DNA of 64,000 bases, taken from positions 2,780,620 through 2,844,619 of the forward strand of contig KN832873.1 of NCBI GenBank assembly GCA_000827325.1, given 5' to 3'. The DNA is from Oidiodendron maius Zn (lineage: Eukaryota > Ascomycota > Leotiomycetes > Myxotrichaceae). A program made the translations under genes and the position numbers. This document shows, in pieces, positions 24,787 through 36,168 of the stretch (within the stretch, counting starts at the first letter, position 1; each line of letters begins with the position of its first letter). Below the pieces are notes generated by a model. The model worked only from the letters and a program-made list of their open reading frames with translations, ran no database searches and was not told the origin of the DNA.

Positions 24787-26373
24787 ATGGATCAAACTTC
24801 AACCAGCCAAGCGAAATCCGAAAGGGATATTCCACCAATATCTTCGGTTTCGGATTCAGAGCTCCTTGACGTAGATACTCCACCAGAGAGATACTCGCCC
24901 CCTGAAAAGCCTTCTTCGCAAAACACTCCGCGAGATGGGGCTCATGCCTGTCGTTCAGTAACCCCAACTATAAGCTCGGATCAGCGTCGTACATCAGTTA
25001 TTCAATCGCCTTCAAAGCAACGGTCCCGAACACAGGACCGGCGACAGCAGCAACCCACCACCCCAAGGAACCCGTCACCAGGCCTCCTTTCCCTTTCCCG
25101 GTGGTTCCCCGGCACCACCCGACCAGATTCGGTCGAGTCCGAAGCGGAACAACTGTTCCAGACGCAAGCAAATGAAATAAACCAACTTAATAATCTTCTC
25201 CGTGAGAAAGAAGGTACTATAAAATCGATGTCGGAGAATCATATGAAGGATCAAGAGCATCAGCAACAGCATTTTCGAGACAAATGGCAGCGTAGAGAAG
25301 AAAAAATTCAGCAGATCGTGTCTGAAAAGAACAATACAATTCAGAGTCTGTGCGAGAACGTCGAAGATCTTGCATCGCGTGGAAACAAAATTCAAGAGAA
25401 ATATAATACGCTCAATCGAAGACAACAAGAGGAGTCATTTAATCGCATGGAAACCGGTCGTTGGCTTCCTATGGAAGAAAGCCGTGTTCTAGCAGACTTT
25501 GAAAGAATCAGAACCCAGATGAGAACGTGGGCAAAAAGTGCAGCCGTTAAGAATATAGCAGCATTACAGGACATTGAAGAAGAGCAACATGCGTCTCTGA
25601 TGGCTAGTTTGTCTCGCGTGGCAGTAGTTGAGAACAACCAGCTTCCAGGCGGATTATCGACACCGAAAGGCCCCTCACTTCTCCTGAACGCTCTTTTAGC
25701 ACATGACGTCTATACGTCACTCTTTCAGACCCCATTTTTCTTTCTCAATGACAACCTTGAGTATGGGCCAACGGGAGATGGGCTGGACGTCCCACTGAAC
25801 AAGATTTACGGTTTAGCACTGGCTTGTAAGTAGGAAGTATCAAGGGACAGAGATTAACTGCTAAATACTTCAGCAAACGTGGAGGACGCGCACATATGGC
25901 GGTCTCAAACTCTTAGGCTTCTTCTCCCCCCTCCACAAGTGGAAAATACGGATGGGGAGAAGAGTTTGCACCAATGGACTAAGGGGATGATTGCTAAAGT
26001 GGCTGAACTCCATGCTTCCCGTTTCGCCGCCAGTTCCGCTCGGCATCTCATCGATGCTAATACGGCAAACATCAAAAGGCTCAATTCCATCTATCAAGAG
26101 GCTGCATTAGTTGCATACATGCTTTGGACACGAAGGACAGCAATGAGACTGGTAACTCTAAGTGATATGGGAAGCCCAACTTTTGATGTTGACGACTCGA
26201 GATTTAAGCCGCATACTATGGTCCATCCTGATGACCATGATGACAAGCTCAAAGGCAGACACATCACGTTGATTGTCCATCCTCTCCTTCAAGTATACGG
26301 AACAGATCAAGGAAGAGATTATGACAAAGTGAGAGTCTGGGTACCGGCAGAGGCATGGTTTGATACCAAATAG
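24787..26373 (+). CDS. Fungal coiled-coil protein of unknown function
   Basis: Two exons, 24787-25825 and 25874-26373; the intron has a GTAAGT donor and TTCAG acceptor. The protein is 512 aa. Residues 1-115 are disordered, Ser/Pro/Gln-rich. Residues about 115-215 are strongly charged and heptad-like (QANEINQLNNLLREKEGTI, REEKIQQIVSEKNNTI), a predicted coiled coil. The C-terminal half is globular (SLLLNALLAHDVYTSLFQTPFFF; EAALVAYMLWTRRTAMRLV; DYDKVRVWVPAEAWF). I recognise the pattern as a conserved mould protein, but no function is established. It is divergent from the Hsp70-like gene, which makes a common pathway possible but unproved. Confidence 0.8.
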
Positions 26374-27240
26374 CCCTCGTGGTGTTAGCGGACAGCCCGG
26401 AGATATGTAATTGTGAAGCGCCTGGGTCAATGTGACCGAGGACGCTGAGGTGGGGATGAGATCAGTCTGGAGGTGAAACTGATGGATACTTCATACTACT
26501 ATCTCACTTGAGCTGCTGTTGTACAGAGAGTGTGCGCCACAACTTTGTATTAGGTCGGAGACTTGGAACTGCCAAATGTTCACGTCCTTTTGAGTGTGTA
26601 TTTAGTAAATTCGGATTTGGCGCGAATATTCAGAGCTGTGTCACAAAGGAAAATGAAACCGGCCGCGCTCAGAGCATATTCCATCCTTTTGGTGTGTACA
26701 CTGTCACGATCGAGACCAATGGCCGCTTGACATCACCATGCTGCCTTGCTCTTAGGCGGGGGATTTGAGCGGACGGGCTTGATCTCAAGAATGGCTTTGT
26801 GAGACGTTTCTTGAACCAGAGTAGACATAAAATATAGTGAAATAATATTGAGGAAGATTCATGATTTATACTCGTAAAAGTGTGCTATGAGTTGGTGTGA
26901 TATCTTCAACGCCATGTCGCGCATGTAGCGGAAGTTGGTGCTCCAAGCATTGCACGTTGCGGTACTGTATACCACCACTACCGCGTCTGAAACCCTATTG
27001 TTTGGGACTTTGTACTATAGTAATGGCTGCTACAAAGTTGGAAAATGGTAGAGACAAGATATAAAATTATACGCTGTATGATTACTCAAGGTTTCAATTC
27101 CCAGTACTCCCGCTTCTGCATTTCCCCAATAATCAGGTCTCCAGTCATGGTTCAGATCTCTGGCCTTCAAAAAAGTCTACATCTGACTCCTCAATCTTCT
27201 CAGAATCTGCTGCGCTATAACCGACGCAGTCTATGTTATC
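26374..27240. other. Intergenic, no gene seen
   Basis: No coding region, RNA gene or repeat was recognised in these 0.87 kb. Confidence 0.45.
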
Positions 27241-27714
27241 CTAACGAATCTCGTCTGGCAAAACAACGCTCTTATCGGAAATGAGATTGTATGAGGAGAG
27301 TTGAAATGATGGGGGTATATGATGAAAAACTCTGAAAATTCTCGGATGTGGGAGATAAACTGTAGCGGCTTTTGCACTATCCAGCAGTTGGTGACGCAAT
27401 ATATTGATGTTCGGGACAGTATATTCACAGTGGCGTGCGTGAAGTGAGGCAGGTTCGTCCTCCTCGTGCAGGCTAAGGTTGACAATCAGCGTTCCCAGTT
27501 GAGACTCGTAATCAGGATCGTCTTTCTGGAAAACTTCTGAGCAAATCATGCGAGTTCGGACGTGAAGGTGATGCAGTGACGGTAGCCTCGACAGTAGCAG
27601 CGAGCAGAGGTGTTGGATATTCTCCCTCCAGAATTGACCAGCGATGGCACTCCAGGGCTGTCTATTGTAAAGCGAGTGGGAGATTGAGGGAGGAATAAGA
27701 TAGGACCATAGTCG
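27241..27714 (-). pseudogene. Possible leucine-rich/F-box-like gene fragment
   Basis: A minus-strand frame stays open for 157 codons before its stop without a convincing start. It includes NRQPWSAIAGQFWRENIQHL and CSLLLSRLPSLHHLHVRTRM, which resembles the leucine-rich part of fungal F-box-like proteins (LPSLxxLHI). No F-box is visible upstream and the frame begins just after a stop codon, so it is probably a truncated remnant. A real small gene with an undetected first exon is the alternative. Confidence 0.35.
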
Positions 27715-28151
27715 CTAATTCCTTGCTCCAGATGTTTTCGCCCTTGGGTTTCCATCGCGTTAATGGTTATTTTGAAGCAAAAATATAATAACTGGGGCGT
27801 CTCATAAATTATTCAGCCTCTGCTACATCTTCCAGTCAAGCTTCAATTACCGCATTTAGCGTCCTCATCTACACCACCTGTTTGATTTGGTGAGAGTGGA
27901 CCAGAACCAGAAACATCTTTTATATTGCACAATACTCATTAGTCATCGTCCTGTCCTTTGCAGTCGCATAAGACGGCGAGATATTGACCGTATCATCCGT
28001 TGTTCCGAGCCTTTCCGCATCTGTGACAACATTCCTATAAAAGCGCGTATAACCGTGCATCCGTTTTCTTCTCTACATGTCGTCCCCAGCCACGCAGCAA
28101 AACTAGTGTAGCCTGCTGTTAATATTGTTGGTGGTATCTTTGTGTCCAAAT
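27715..28151. other. Intergenic, promoter of methyltransferase gene
   Basis: No gene is visible in these 0.44 kb, which lie upstream of the ICMT-type gene. Confidence 0.4.
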
Positions 28152-28856
28152 ATGGCTCTTATCACTCTGCCAGACCTCGAGGCTCTCTCGCTCAGTGTAT
28201 GCATTCTTATAGCGACCTACACAACATACCTCAGTGGCACGCCGCCTAACCCCACCCCATACAACTCCACGAAACGTGACAGTATCCAGACTGCAGTATC
28301 ACCTTTAGCGCTCTTTGTACGGAGATTCATCAATGTGTTCATAGGCATCAGCCATGCCTATCTATGTCTGACATATCCCTCTCCTCAGCCACTACTTTGT
28401 CCTAATCCGTCCCATCTCGCACCTTATCTTTTCACATGGACTCCCTACAGCGCTATCTTCATCGCCATCATCTTAGGAGGCTGCTTCATCAGGCTCTGGG
28501 CTTTTTCCGCCCTGGGGCCGAATTTCACATTTCGCTTGGCAGAGCCAAAGAAGTTCATTACTTCCGGCCTGTATAAATACGCCCAGCATCCATCCTACAC
28601 CGGAAAGGCATTAATAATATTTGCCAATTTTGCCCTTATTCAGCGTCCTGATGGCCTTGTCGGCTGTTGGCTCCCGAAGGGATTTGTGGAGGCAAAGTTG
28701 CTCTGGAGAGTTTTGTACTGCTTGATGACGCTAAGCTCAATATTTCTCTTGCGGCAACGAGTTAAGGAAGAGGAGACTATGATGAAGGATACTTTTGGAG
28801 AAGAATGGGAGTCTTGGCATGCGAAGACAAAACGATTTATTCCGGGATTATTTTAA
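28152..28856 (+). CDS. Isoprenylcysteine carboxyl methyltransferase family protein
   Basis: A single-exon ORF of 234 aa starting at the first ATG (28152). It has several hydrophobic segments (LEALSLSVCILIATYT; YSAIFIAIILGGCFIRLWAF; ALIIFANFAL; LYCLMTLSSIFLL). The ICMT-type C-terminal methyl-donor motif is present: LYKYAQHPSYTGKALI, then RVKEEETMMKDTFGEEW and WHAKTKRFIPGLF. This matches the isoprenylcysteine carboxyl methyltransferase family (PEMT/ICMT superfamily), integral membrane enzymes that use S-adenosylmethionine. True Ste14 proteins methylate the farnesylated C-terminus of Ras and a-factor; many fungal paralogues have unknown substrates, and this looks like one of them. It appears intact. 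Confidence 0.85.
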   Translation: MALITLPDLEALSLSVCILIATYTTYLSGTPPNPTPYNSTKRDSIQTAVSPLALFVRRFINVFIGISHAYLCLTYPSPQPLLCPNPSHLAPYLFTWTPYSAIFIAIILGGCFIRLWAFSALGPNFTFRLAEPKKFITSGLYKYAQHPSYTGKALIIFANFALIQRPDGLVGCWLPKGFVEAKLLWRVLYCLMTLSSIFLLRQRVKEEETMMKDTFGEEWESWHAKTKRFIPGLF

Positions 28857-29874
28857 GTTTGCCGCCAGGAAATATCCACTTTAGACTCGACTTCATATTT
28901 TGCCCGGAGTTGGCTGTTAACACTCACCACTCAGTCCGTGGAAATCTTGTATATATATATATTTTCAGTGTGTTTGCCATATTTAAAACGTGTTTCTAGG
29001 CCCCTACACTATGATAGAAGCAAACCTTCTCAAAGGTCTAGTTGTATGTCACTTTTCTAAATAGCGCACCACGATCGTTCCTACTATTTAAGAATTAAGC
29101 ATGAAATTCGCCGCACAATCAGCCTTAATTTTCATTATTCGCAGCCTCTGGCCCTCGCCTAGCACCTTTTTCAGCGTGCTCTACGGGTCGTTACCTGCTC
29201 ATTGGGCTACAGTTTAATTCTGCCACGGCATTTTTCCTTTAGTTTATGCATAGCATCAATATCTAGTCGCCCCAAAAATTCCGCACATGTGTGGTCTTAT
29301 TGGTACTAGATTGGAGATCACATGAGCTGTCATTAAGGCTTCACAATGCTGATGGAATGGCTATTATGGAGAAAGGCACTATTTCCATTTTGGGAAAGAA
29401 GTCTCTTATTGGCTGGTTCCAGCCCTGCCGGTTCTTACAACAACTCTTGCCAACAGAACGTCACACCAAAGAAAATAAGCCAATCCAAGGCATATCCTAT
29501 TGACCGGCTTTCTCAGCAGAGCATACGAATCCCAACAAGTTATATTATCCTAAGCCAAAACGAGCCAAATTTGATGTCCGCCGTAAGTGGATTGCTTCGT
29601 TGCAAGAAGTTTCCTTTACTAAAATAGGAAGTAAGTCTCTTATTGGCTCTCTCCACTGTTGATAAACGGTGGAGAGGCAGCATTAGAAGCTTCTATATAG
29701 TACAAGGTTGTTAGAGCATGTGAACAATAGACAAGTATAAATGATTCGATCTCCCAGGCTGAACCAAAAAAATTTAACAACAACTTTACTCAATACCTTG
29801 AATTATCTTCTCTTTCGCATCTCCAATATTAGTATTGTCTTCAAACAAGTCTCTTCTTAACAAAGCACTTCAAA
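28857..29874. other. AT-rich intergenic region
   Basis: About 1 kb without a supported gene. A segment near 29393-29415 (AGAAGTCTCTTATTGGCT) recurs imperfectly near 29628-29646, a small local duplication. Confidence 0.4.
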
Positions 29875-31003
29875 ATGACAGCTACTTCCCACCCCGAATT
29901 TAATGCTCAGACTGAAGGCCTTGAGGTTAGCAAGGCATTCGCTGAGGCTATTCGCAACAAGACCGTAATAGTGACAGGCGTGAATCATGGAGGAATTGGG
30001 TTCACAACTGCAGAGGCCATTGTAGGTGTCGTTTAAACATATATATTGTGTAAAGCTAATAAATTTTCATGCTTCTCAATCTCCTGCTCACCTTGTCATA
30101 GCCGGGCGCAGTCCATCAAAAATTGATGAGAGCATTCAAGCCCTTCAGGCACAGTTTCCCAACGTAGAGTATCGACCATTGCATATCAATCTCTCCAGTC
30201 AAGAATCCGTACGCAATGCAGCTGCTGAGCTCCTCTCCTGGGCCGACGTACCAACTATCGACATCCTCGTGAATAGTGCTGGGATAATGAATCTCCCGGA
30301 GCGTACTCTCAGCGAAGAAGGAATCGAGATGACCTTCGCAACCAACCACATCGGACATTTTCTGTTCACCTGTTTGGCCATGCCGAAATTTATCAAAGCT
30401 GCAGAGGGAAATCCAAAAGGGGCAACGCGAGTAATTAACGTTAGCTCTCTCTCTGCCACTGTACCAAGCATGCGGTGGAGCGATGTCAACTTCGAAAAGA
30501 GGAGCAAGGACCTACCAGCAACAGAACAGCCAAATTCCGAAATGCACGAGATGTGGGGAGTAATCGATGTGCAAAACAAATCATATATACCGCTAGCAGC
30601 CTATAATCAGAGCAAGGTAGCAAATGTACTGTTCAGCATTGCTTTGAACAAGAGACTCTACGACAAGCACGGAATTTTAAGCCTGGCCGTGCATCCAGGA
30701 GTGATTTACACGGAGCTAGGAAGGCATTTTGCTCCCGATGCAACGGCGGCAGTCCTAGCGATGATAGATAAAGGGTTGATTCCGCTTAAAAGTTTAGCTG
30801 CAGGGGCGTCCACAAGTCTAGTTGCTGCATTGGATCCAAGACTGGGGTGCGGCGAAACCAAGGACGGCAAAGAGAATTACGGGGTATATCTTGTTGACTG
30901 TCAGATTAGTGATATAGCACATTCCCTAGTGGTATCGAGTGATGAGGCTGAGAGGCTATGGAAGCTGTCTGAGGAGCTAGTCGGGGAGAAGTTTACTTGG
31001 TGA
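29875..31003 (+). CDS. Short-chain dehydrogenase/reductase, splice acceptor in doubt
   Basis: A WW-oxidoreductase-like SDR. Exon 1 is 29875-30021; the rest is open from about 30056 to the stop at 31003. Cofactor motif VTGVNHGGIGF, NSAGIMN, catalytic serine region INVSSLS, YNQSKVANVLF (YxxxK) and HPGVIYTEL are all present. Homologous sequence ends at TAEAI with a GTAGGT donor and resumes at ASQSPAHLVIAGR (30071). Directly before it lies a branch-like GCTAAT and TTTTCAT where CAG is expected. The only upstream AG (30055) would make a 34-nt intron and add five residues (LINFH). The expected spliced product is about 359 aa. The enzyme is otherwise complete. It may be a recent pseudogene or use the very short intron. 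Confidence 0.8.
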
Positions 31004-31623
31004 ACAGAAAAAATTGCCCAAATATGCCCCACTCAGTATAGTCTGTTTAAAGTAAGCAATGAATTAGCTGCGTCTAATACCTTTGTCCCAATTAAACACC
31101 TATAGTATATTAAATTGTTGAAGGTAGTGTACATTTCCTTAATGAGCTCGGAAAACTGTGTGATTGATATTTAATAAGTGCAGTCTCGATATCTGGAGCC
31201 AACCTCTGGGTCCTTGGTTCGGAGAGAATTGCTCTTGCCTCATGAATGGAGGCCGTAACATTAATGCGCAGCCATTCGTATTAATATTAAAATCCAAGGT
31301 GGTGTAATCTCCAGTAATTTCTAGATTTACTGTGGTGGCGGGAATAGTTGTGTCGCGCTATGAGTACAATCTCTACAGCTTCAGAGATCCAAGCAACGGA
31401 GCTTTAAAATCATCGTATAAAATGCCCTCATTCCAATCTTACCTACTCACTTCTGTAGGTATATACATAGATTACTCTTAACTCCTTAGATCCTCCATGC
31501 AATCTAATATCTTGACGTCTTAATACAGAGATCTAGTAACACATGGCTTAGCTCGATGGGGTTTAATGCTTCCAGTCACACAAGAGTGAATATCTCTGGA
31601 AGGTCCTAGGTTTGATATAAAGC
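31004..31623. other. Intergenic, no gene seen
   Basis: 0.6 kb between two convergent genes without a recognisable feature. Confidence 0.45.
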
Positions 31624-33201
31624 TCATGATATCTGGCTTTCTCGATATGCCAGGTTCCATACTACAAACCCTAGTCGGTCGTGTAGAGCATCTATCCACG
31701 GGAACTTGCGAACAGAATTGTGAACTTCTCTCCAGCTTTTGATGCTTAGCCGCCGAAGGAGCCTTCTAGCCTTCGAAATGAACCAACCTCCATCGGTATC
31801 CCCTGAGACCCAGATACCGCCGATAAACATTAGCCACAAAGTTAAATCACGCTCCTGTTCATCTAGCCCACTATCAAGAACATCCTTGAGGCAGAGGGAA
31901 ACCAGATCATACTCCAAGATCCGACGATTATCGTACTGCAAGAATAGAGTCATCATGAATATAATTAATCCAATGTGATATGCAGCTTCTATGTTGGACT
32001 CCCGCTTGGAACTCTGTAGTGGGCGAAATCGGATTAGGCGGGAAAGGATAGAGACGATTATCTCTTCAAACGTATTAATGCGTAATGTTTGGTCGGTTGG
32101 AATATTATTGAATAGAGACGCTACGTTTATGACATCCAAGAGTACTTCGTGAAGACAAGGATTTAGTCCAGTGTGTCGAATTGCAGAGGCCGCCGACAAT
32201 CGATCAAAATCGAATCCCCTCTCTAACAGCGTATTACGCACTTCTGACATGCGGTCTCGAAAGAATATCATCGGCCCTCCATTTTGAAGGGCATATGTTA
32301 TATCCGTTCTTTGAAGCAGCAAGAGGTTGGTTAGAAGAGCTGGCAAACGGCAATGGAAACACTAACTTGCAAATCTTTAATAGCAGTGGAAGGTTTCCTT
32401 CGAGCTGGCCGAGACCACCGCGAAGCTCGATCATCTTCCTGAGTCCTTCATAATGAATTCTAGTTTCTAATTTTGCATTTCTGATTTGCTCCTGCAACAT
32501 GAGCAAAAGGATAATCCCCAGTGTAGAATCCGATAGAGCCTCATTGCTTTGCAGCCTCTTATTAACCAGCGTAAATGTTTGGGAAAGATGGTGTAAAGCC
32601 ATCTGAGAGCTAGCGCCGTCACCAATGAAGAAGTCATTGCATGTTTGCATCAAAGCAATGCTACAGTGAGATGCTGCGTGTCGGGTCAGCAAGGGTGTGC
32701 GCACTTAAACAACCGGAACCATACCAGCCTCGTCAGTACACATAAACCGAAGCCACACGGACATAGCATCGTCAGACGAAAGGCCAAGCTGGGAAGGATA
32801 CATCTTTTGTGCCACATAGATGAAAACTAGATTGTGTACTCTTAGCCACCACCGTTGGTAGTTCATCTAACTATGATATGCTTACATTGGTTGACAACTT
32901 TAAGTGCATCCGAAGTGAGTGCCAGAGGATGTGGAAGGGTGAGAAACACATTCCCGATATTCCTTGCAATTGCGGTAGGACACAAACTTTCCGGGTTTGC
33001 GCTGTTCTCTTCCTCGTTCAAAGCACGGGTGCTGCGTAGAAGAGCGGCGTACACATGTGGCTGCCTTCTGGCAATATCAAGCCTCGAAGGTCGACGGAAG
33101 GTCTTTCCGACATTCTTCCCCTTCATCACATGGCTTCGCATCGCTTTCCTAACAGAGCCATCAACTTGGGTGGTATCTACGAAATGGAAAGTCTTGTCCA
33201 T
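31624..33201 (-). CDS. Fungal_trans_2 regulator-like protein without zinc cluster
   Basis: Four exons, 33201-32886, 32826-32725, 32673-32367 and 32308-31624, join in frame to 469 aa. The N-terminus, TFHFVDTTQVDGSVRKAMRSHVMKG, matches the short conserved start of mould proteins often auto-named tachykinin-family (FxFVxxT...VRSHVMK). The remainder is an all-helical region like the Fungal_trans_2 middle domain: SIALMQTCNDFFIGDG, LETRIHYEGLRKMIELRGGL, and ITYALQNGGPMIFFRDRM. There is no Zn2Cys6 motif. Transcriptional function is often assumed for this group but not shown. The last acceptor is AAAG. The gene looks intact. Confidence 0.82.
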
Positions 33202-33689
33202 TATGGAATTGTAAGTGTCACTAACGCAAGTTGTTTCATTGGGAAGTCTAGACGACCGGCGGGATGTGTTCCGGTAGGAATTGTGGAATTAAGCGGAGAT
33301 AACAATATACGCTTAGGAATCTATTTGTGGAGAGCCCGGATCCCTACTACATTCGACTCTAACCTAGGGTAACTATACTTTTGAGGCTATAGTACAACAT
33401 AATATTCCCAGTGCTATTTAGAATTTGGAAATCTAGGATATAATACTTTAAATTAATTGTTATCTTGAGAGGAAAAGTTTTACTTAGAATTAGTTGTAGG
33501 AGATTGAAACGAACCAAAATATGAAAATAAAATGCTTCACAAAGTTTGTTAAATAAAACAAGGCTGATAAACTACATATCTGCCATACTTAGTTAAAGAT
33601 AATTCACCATGCTTGTTAATATTTATACCACCTAAGACCTATTACACAGCTACTTGCCAGAAACCTTACTAATTATGAGAAAAAAGGAC
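33202..33689. other. AT-rich intergenic region
   Basis: No supported coding sequence. Base composition drops towards AT beyond 33360. Confidence 0.4.
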
Positions 33690-34300
33690 TGAGCGACAAC
33701 CATACGCCACAAAACTCCCGGGCTTGATGAAAGCGTTGGTGATTCGTAATCGGTGTTCTATAGATGGGTGGCCCGATAATTGCCGCCATCGATATCGCGG
33801 CCATCCCTTTGCCAAGATATGTGCCAATATCTTGTTGCGATAGTAGAAGTAGAATTGGCCCGGAGAAGACCAGTATAGTGCCGAGAATACAACAATAGTA
33901 ATATTGCTTAACGCATTCCGCCAGCAGATGATGAGAATTCCATCGATAGAACCAAAGACAAATGGCTATTTAAGGCTCCAGCCCCTCTACTAAAACTCCC
34001 GGTATCAGTGTTCCAAAGCTAGAAGTACCATTTACAATTACAAGCAGATAAAAAGAGTGGTCCACACTCATTCCATGCTGAATGCATAGATCGTCAAATA
34101 GATGAACAGCGTAAATATAACGAGTATCATGAGGCATGCAGCTGCAACAGGACTTGAGTACCGAACTTATCTTTCACGGCCGATATTTTCGCAATTTTGG
34201 CTTCCGTATTCTTGAAACAGGATCTTGCATGTCGATAAAATAAGGCGTAAGAAGCAGAGCAGCCTGCTAATTATGCAAGTAAATGGAGATGCAAACGGGA
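33690..34300 (-). pseudogene. Relic of an MFS monocarboxylate-type transporter
   Basis: Read on the minus strand, scattered frames match the C-terminal half of fungal monocarboxylate-porter MFS proteins: GMSVDHSFYLLVIVNGTSSF then GTLIPGVLVEGLEP (about 33970-34070), and VFSGPILLLLSQQDIGTYLG then KGMAAISMAAIIGPPI (about 33775-33865). These correspond to the NAGSFFGRLLPG and FFSGxxxSL...GTxxGMxFxxxxxxxLTGPPI regions of the family. The frame breaks repeatedly and no ORF above 60 codons remains. The N-terminal half was not found. This is an old relic in a gene-poor region. Confidence 0.65.
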
Positions 34301-36168
34301 ATATTAGAGATTCGCGGGAGGAGAGAATCAAGAATGGCTCCTGAGAGCGGAAAGAACAATATCCCGAAATTAATTATCTTACCCCCACACCAAATATATC
34401 TTTGCTGATCACTATGCAATGCTATATTCTCTTAGGTGGATTCTCTCATAAATATACCACGTACAAGCAGCTTCCACTGCCGAGTGTTTTGACATATTTG
34501 TCGCGATGGGATTTGAATAAACTATCATCTAGGTTATAATTCAGTCTAATATATAATCAAATGTTATTAAAAAGTCGAAATGGAAGTCTCAAACTCTGCA
34601 CTGATTTGCTCCTTTGGTCTGTTCCAATAATAAATGTTATCGTAGAATACATCAACTTCCCAGTAATCATATTTAATTCCCGTCGAAACTTCTATATCTG
34701 GCAAGTGACGTCAAAACTTCAAAAGCTTCTAGGTTAATATCAAGACAACAGATGACTAGACCTAAACGGATACTTTGTTGGCATCGTTTTCAGTATTGTT
34801 GATCTACGTGGTAAACCTGGCCAAATTAGCCGTTACTTCTGTCATGGGACTAGTCAAGATCATAATCGTTGTCTTGCCAGCCGATGTTTCCCGCCACTTA
34901 TAAAGGAAGAGAGTTATATTCTGCAAGTAACACGTATTACTGTATTCTGGACATACTCACACGCTTTTGAGCATGCATACTTGACTAAGTCCATGGCCCG
35001 ATCTTTTTAATATTTCCGCTTGCTCTGGTTTGTGCAGTCATTCCGAGGATGGTCAGTATTTCAGATCTTCTAGGTAGGAAATGGAGGCTGCGGCGTATCA
35101 CGGTAGGTTGAAAATATTGACAATACCGCCTCAAGCAGCAGGGGCAAGATTTCTAACAATTACTATGCGTTAGTGGTCCATGGGGTACGACCCGGATACG
35201 AACCGTTCCGTCGTTGATGACTTTTGGATTTCATCCTGCGGTCTATCCAGGAGTCCTTTAGGACGAGAAGTCCAGCCAGAAACGTCAATTAGCGCTCAGA
35301 TAGTATTTTCACTGGCATTTAACATTAGGGACAGATGCTAAATTCCCTGGCGGCTTATTCAAGTGCATTTGATCGATTTAGCTCCGAACTTAACCCTATT
35401 CTTTTGCCCCCAGAGTCGGGCAGAGACAAGAAATCAATTCAGTAATGACCATAGTGCTGTTGCAGCTATTATTTGAGGTAAGCTTCTATAGAGCAAGAAA
35501 TTTAACTGCAGATAATACTTTGCTATTTGTTATCCTGGTTATTAGTACTGACAGGGGACTCGTAGTGGTTTACAAACAGTCCAGATAGAGGGTTTTCGTC
35601 ATCACGGCGCCCGCCGAGTATTAGATCTTGAGTCTCCGTCAATTTCCGTAGAATCGGACAGCCAAAGCAAACTTGCGTCGCGTTCTCTAACTTCTATGCT
35701 CTTAATGCGTCCTTGGAAGACTGTACAATGGCATACTTGCCAATAAAATTGGCAGACAATTACTTATGTTTGCTCTCCTCTAATTGTGTAGGGTGCAAAT
35801 TGCGATGCAGATGGGCTGAAGAGATGTGTGAAGCGGACCGGATTGGTCTTTAATATTATAGGAATGCTATCAAGATGCTATTTTTAAAGAAATAAGTCTC
35901 TTATCCGCTATATATAGTATTAAATCTAAGTTGGGATTGTATTTATTTCTACTTGGACTATCGTATATAGATACGCGAGAGTACATGTACATGTGGCCAA
36001 CTTACAAATATAGTCAACTCGCCTGCAAAATACGTAGAGTAAAAGTATGAACTATAAAAGTAAGCTGAGTTCTAGTGTGCTTCCTCTTTAGAGTTAACTG
36101 GGCTACTTCTTTATCTATACCGCATGACGCTGTGTATCGATAGAATTTAACTTGCATTCTTTGGCGTT
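34301..36168. other. Gene-poor AT-rich stretch
   Basis: No ORF longer than 60 codons and no recognisable family on either strand. It may contain more of the degraded transporter at its left end. Confidence 0.4.
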
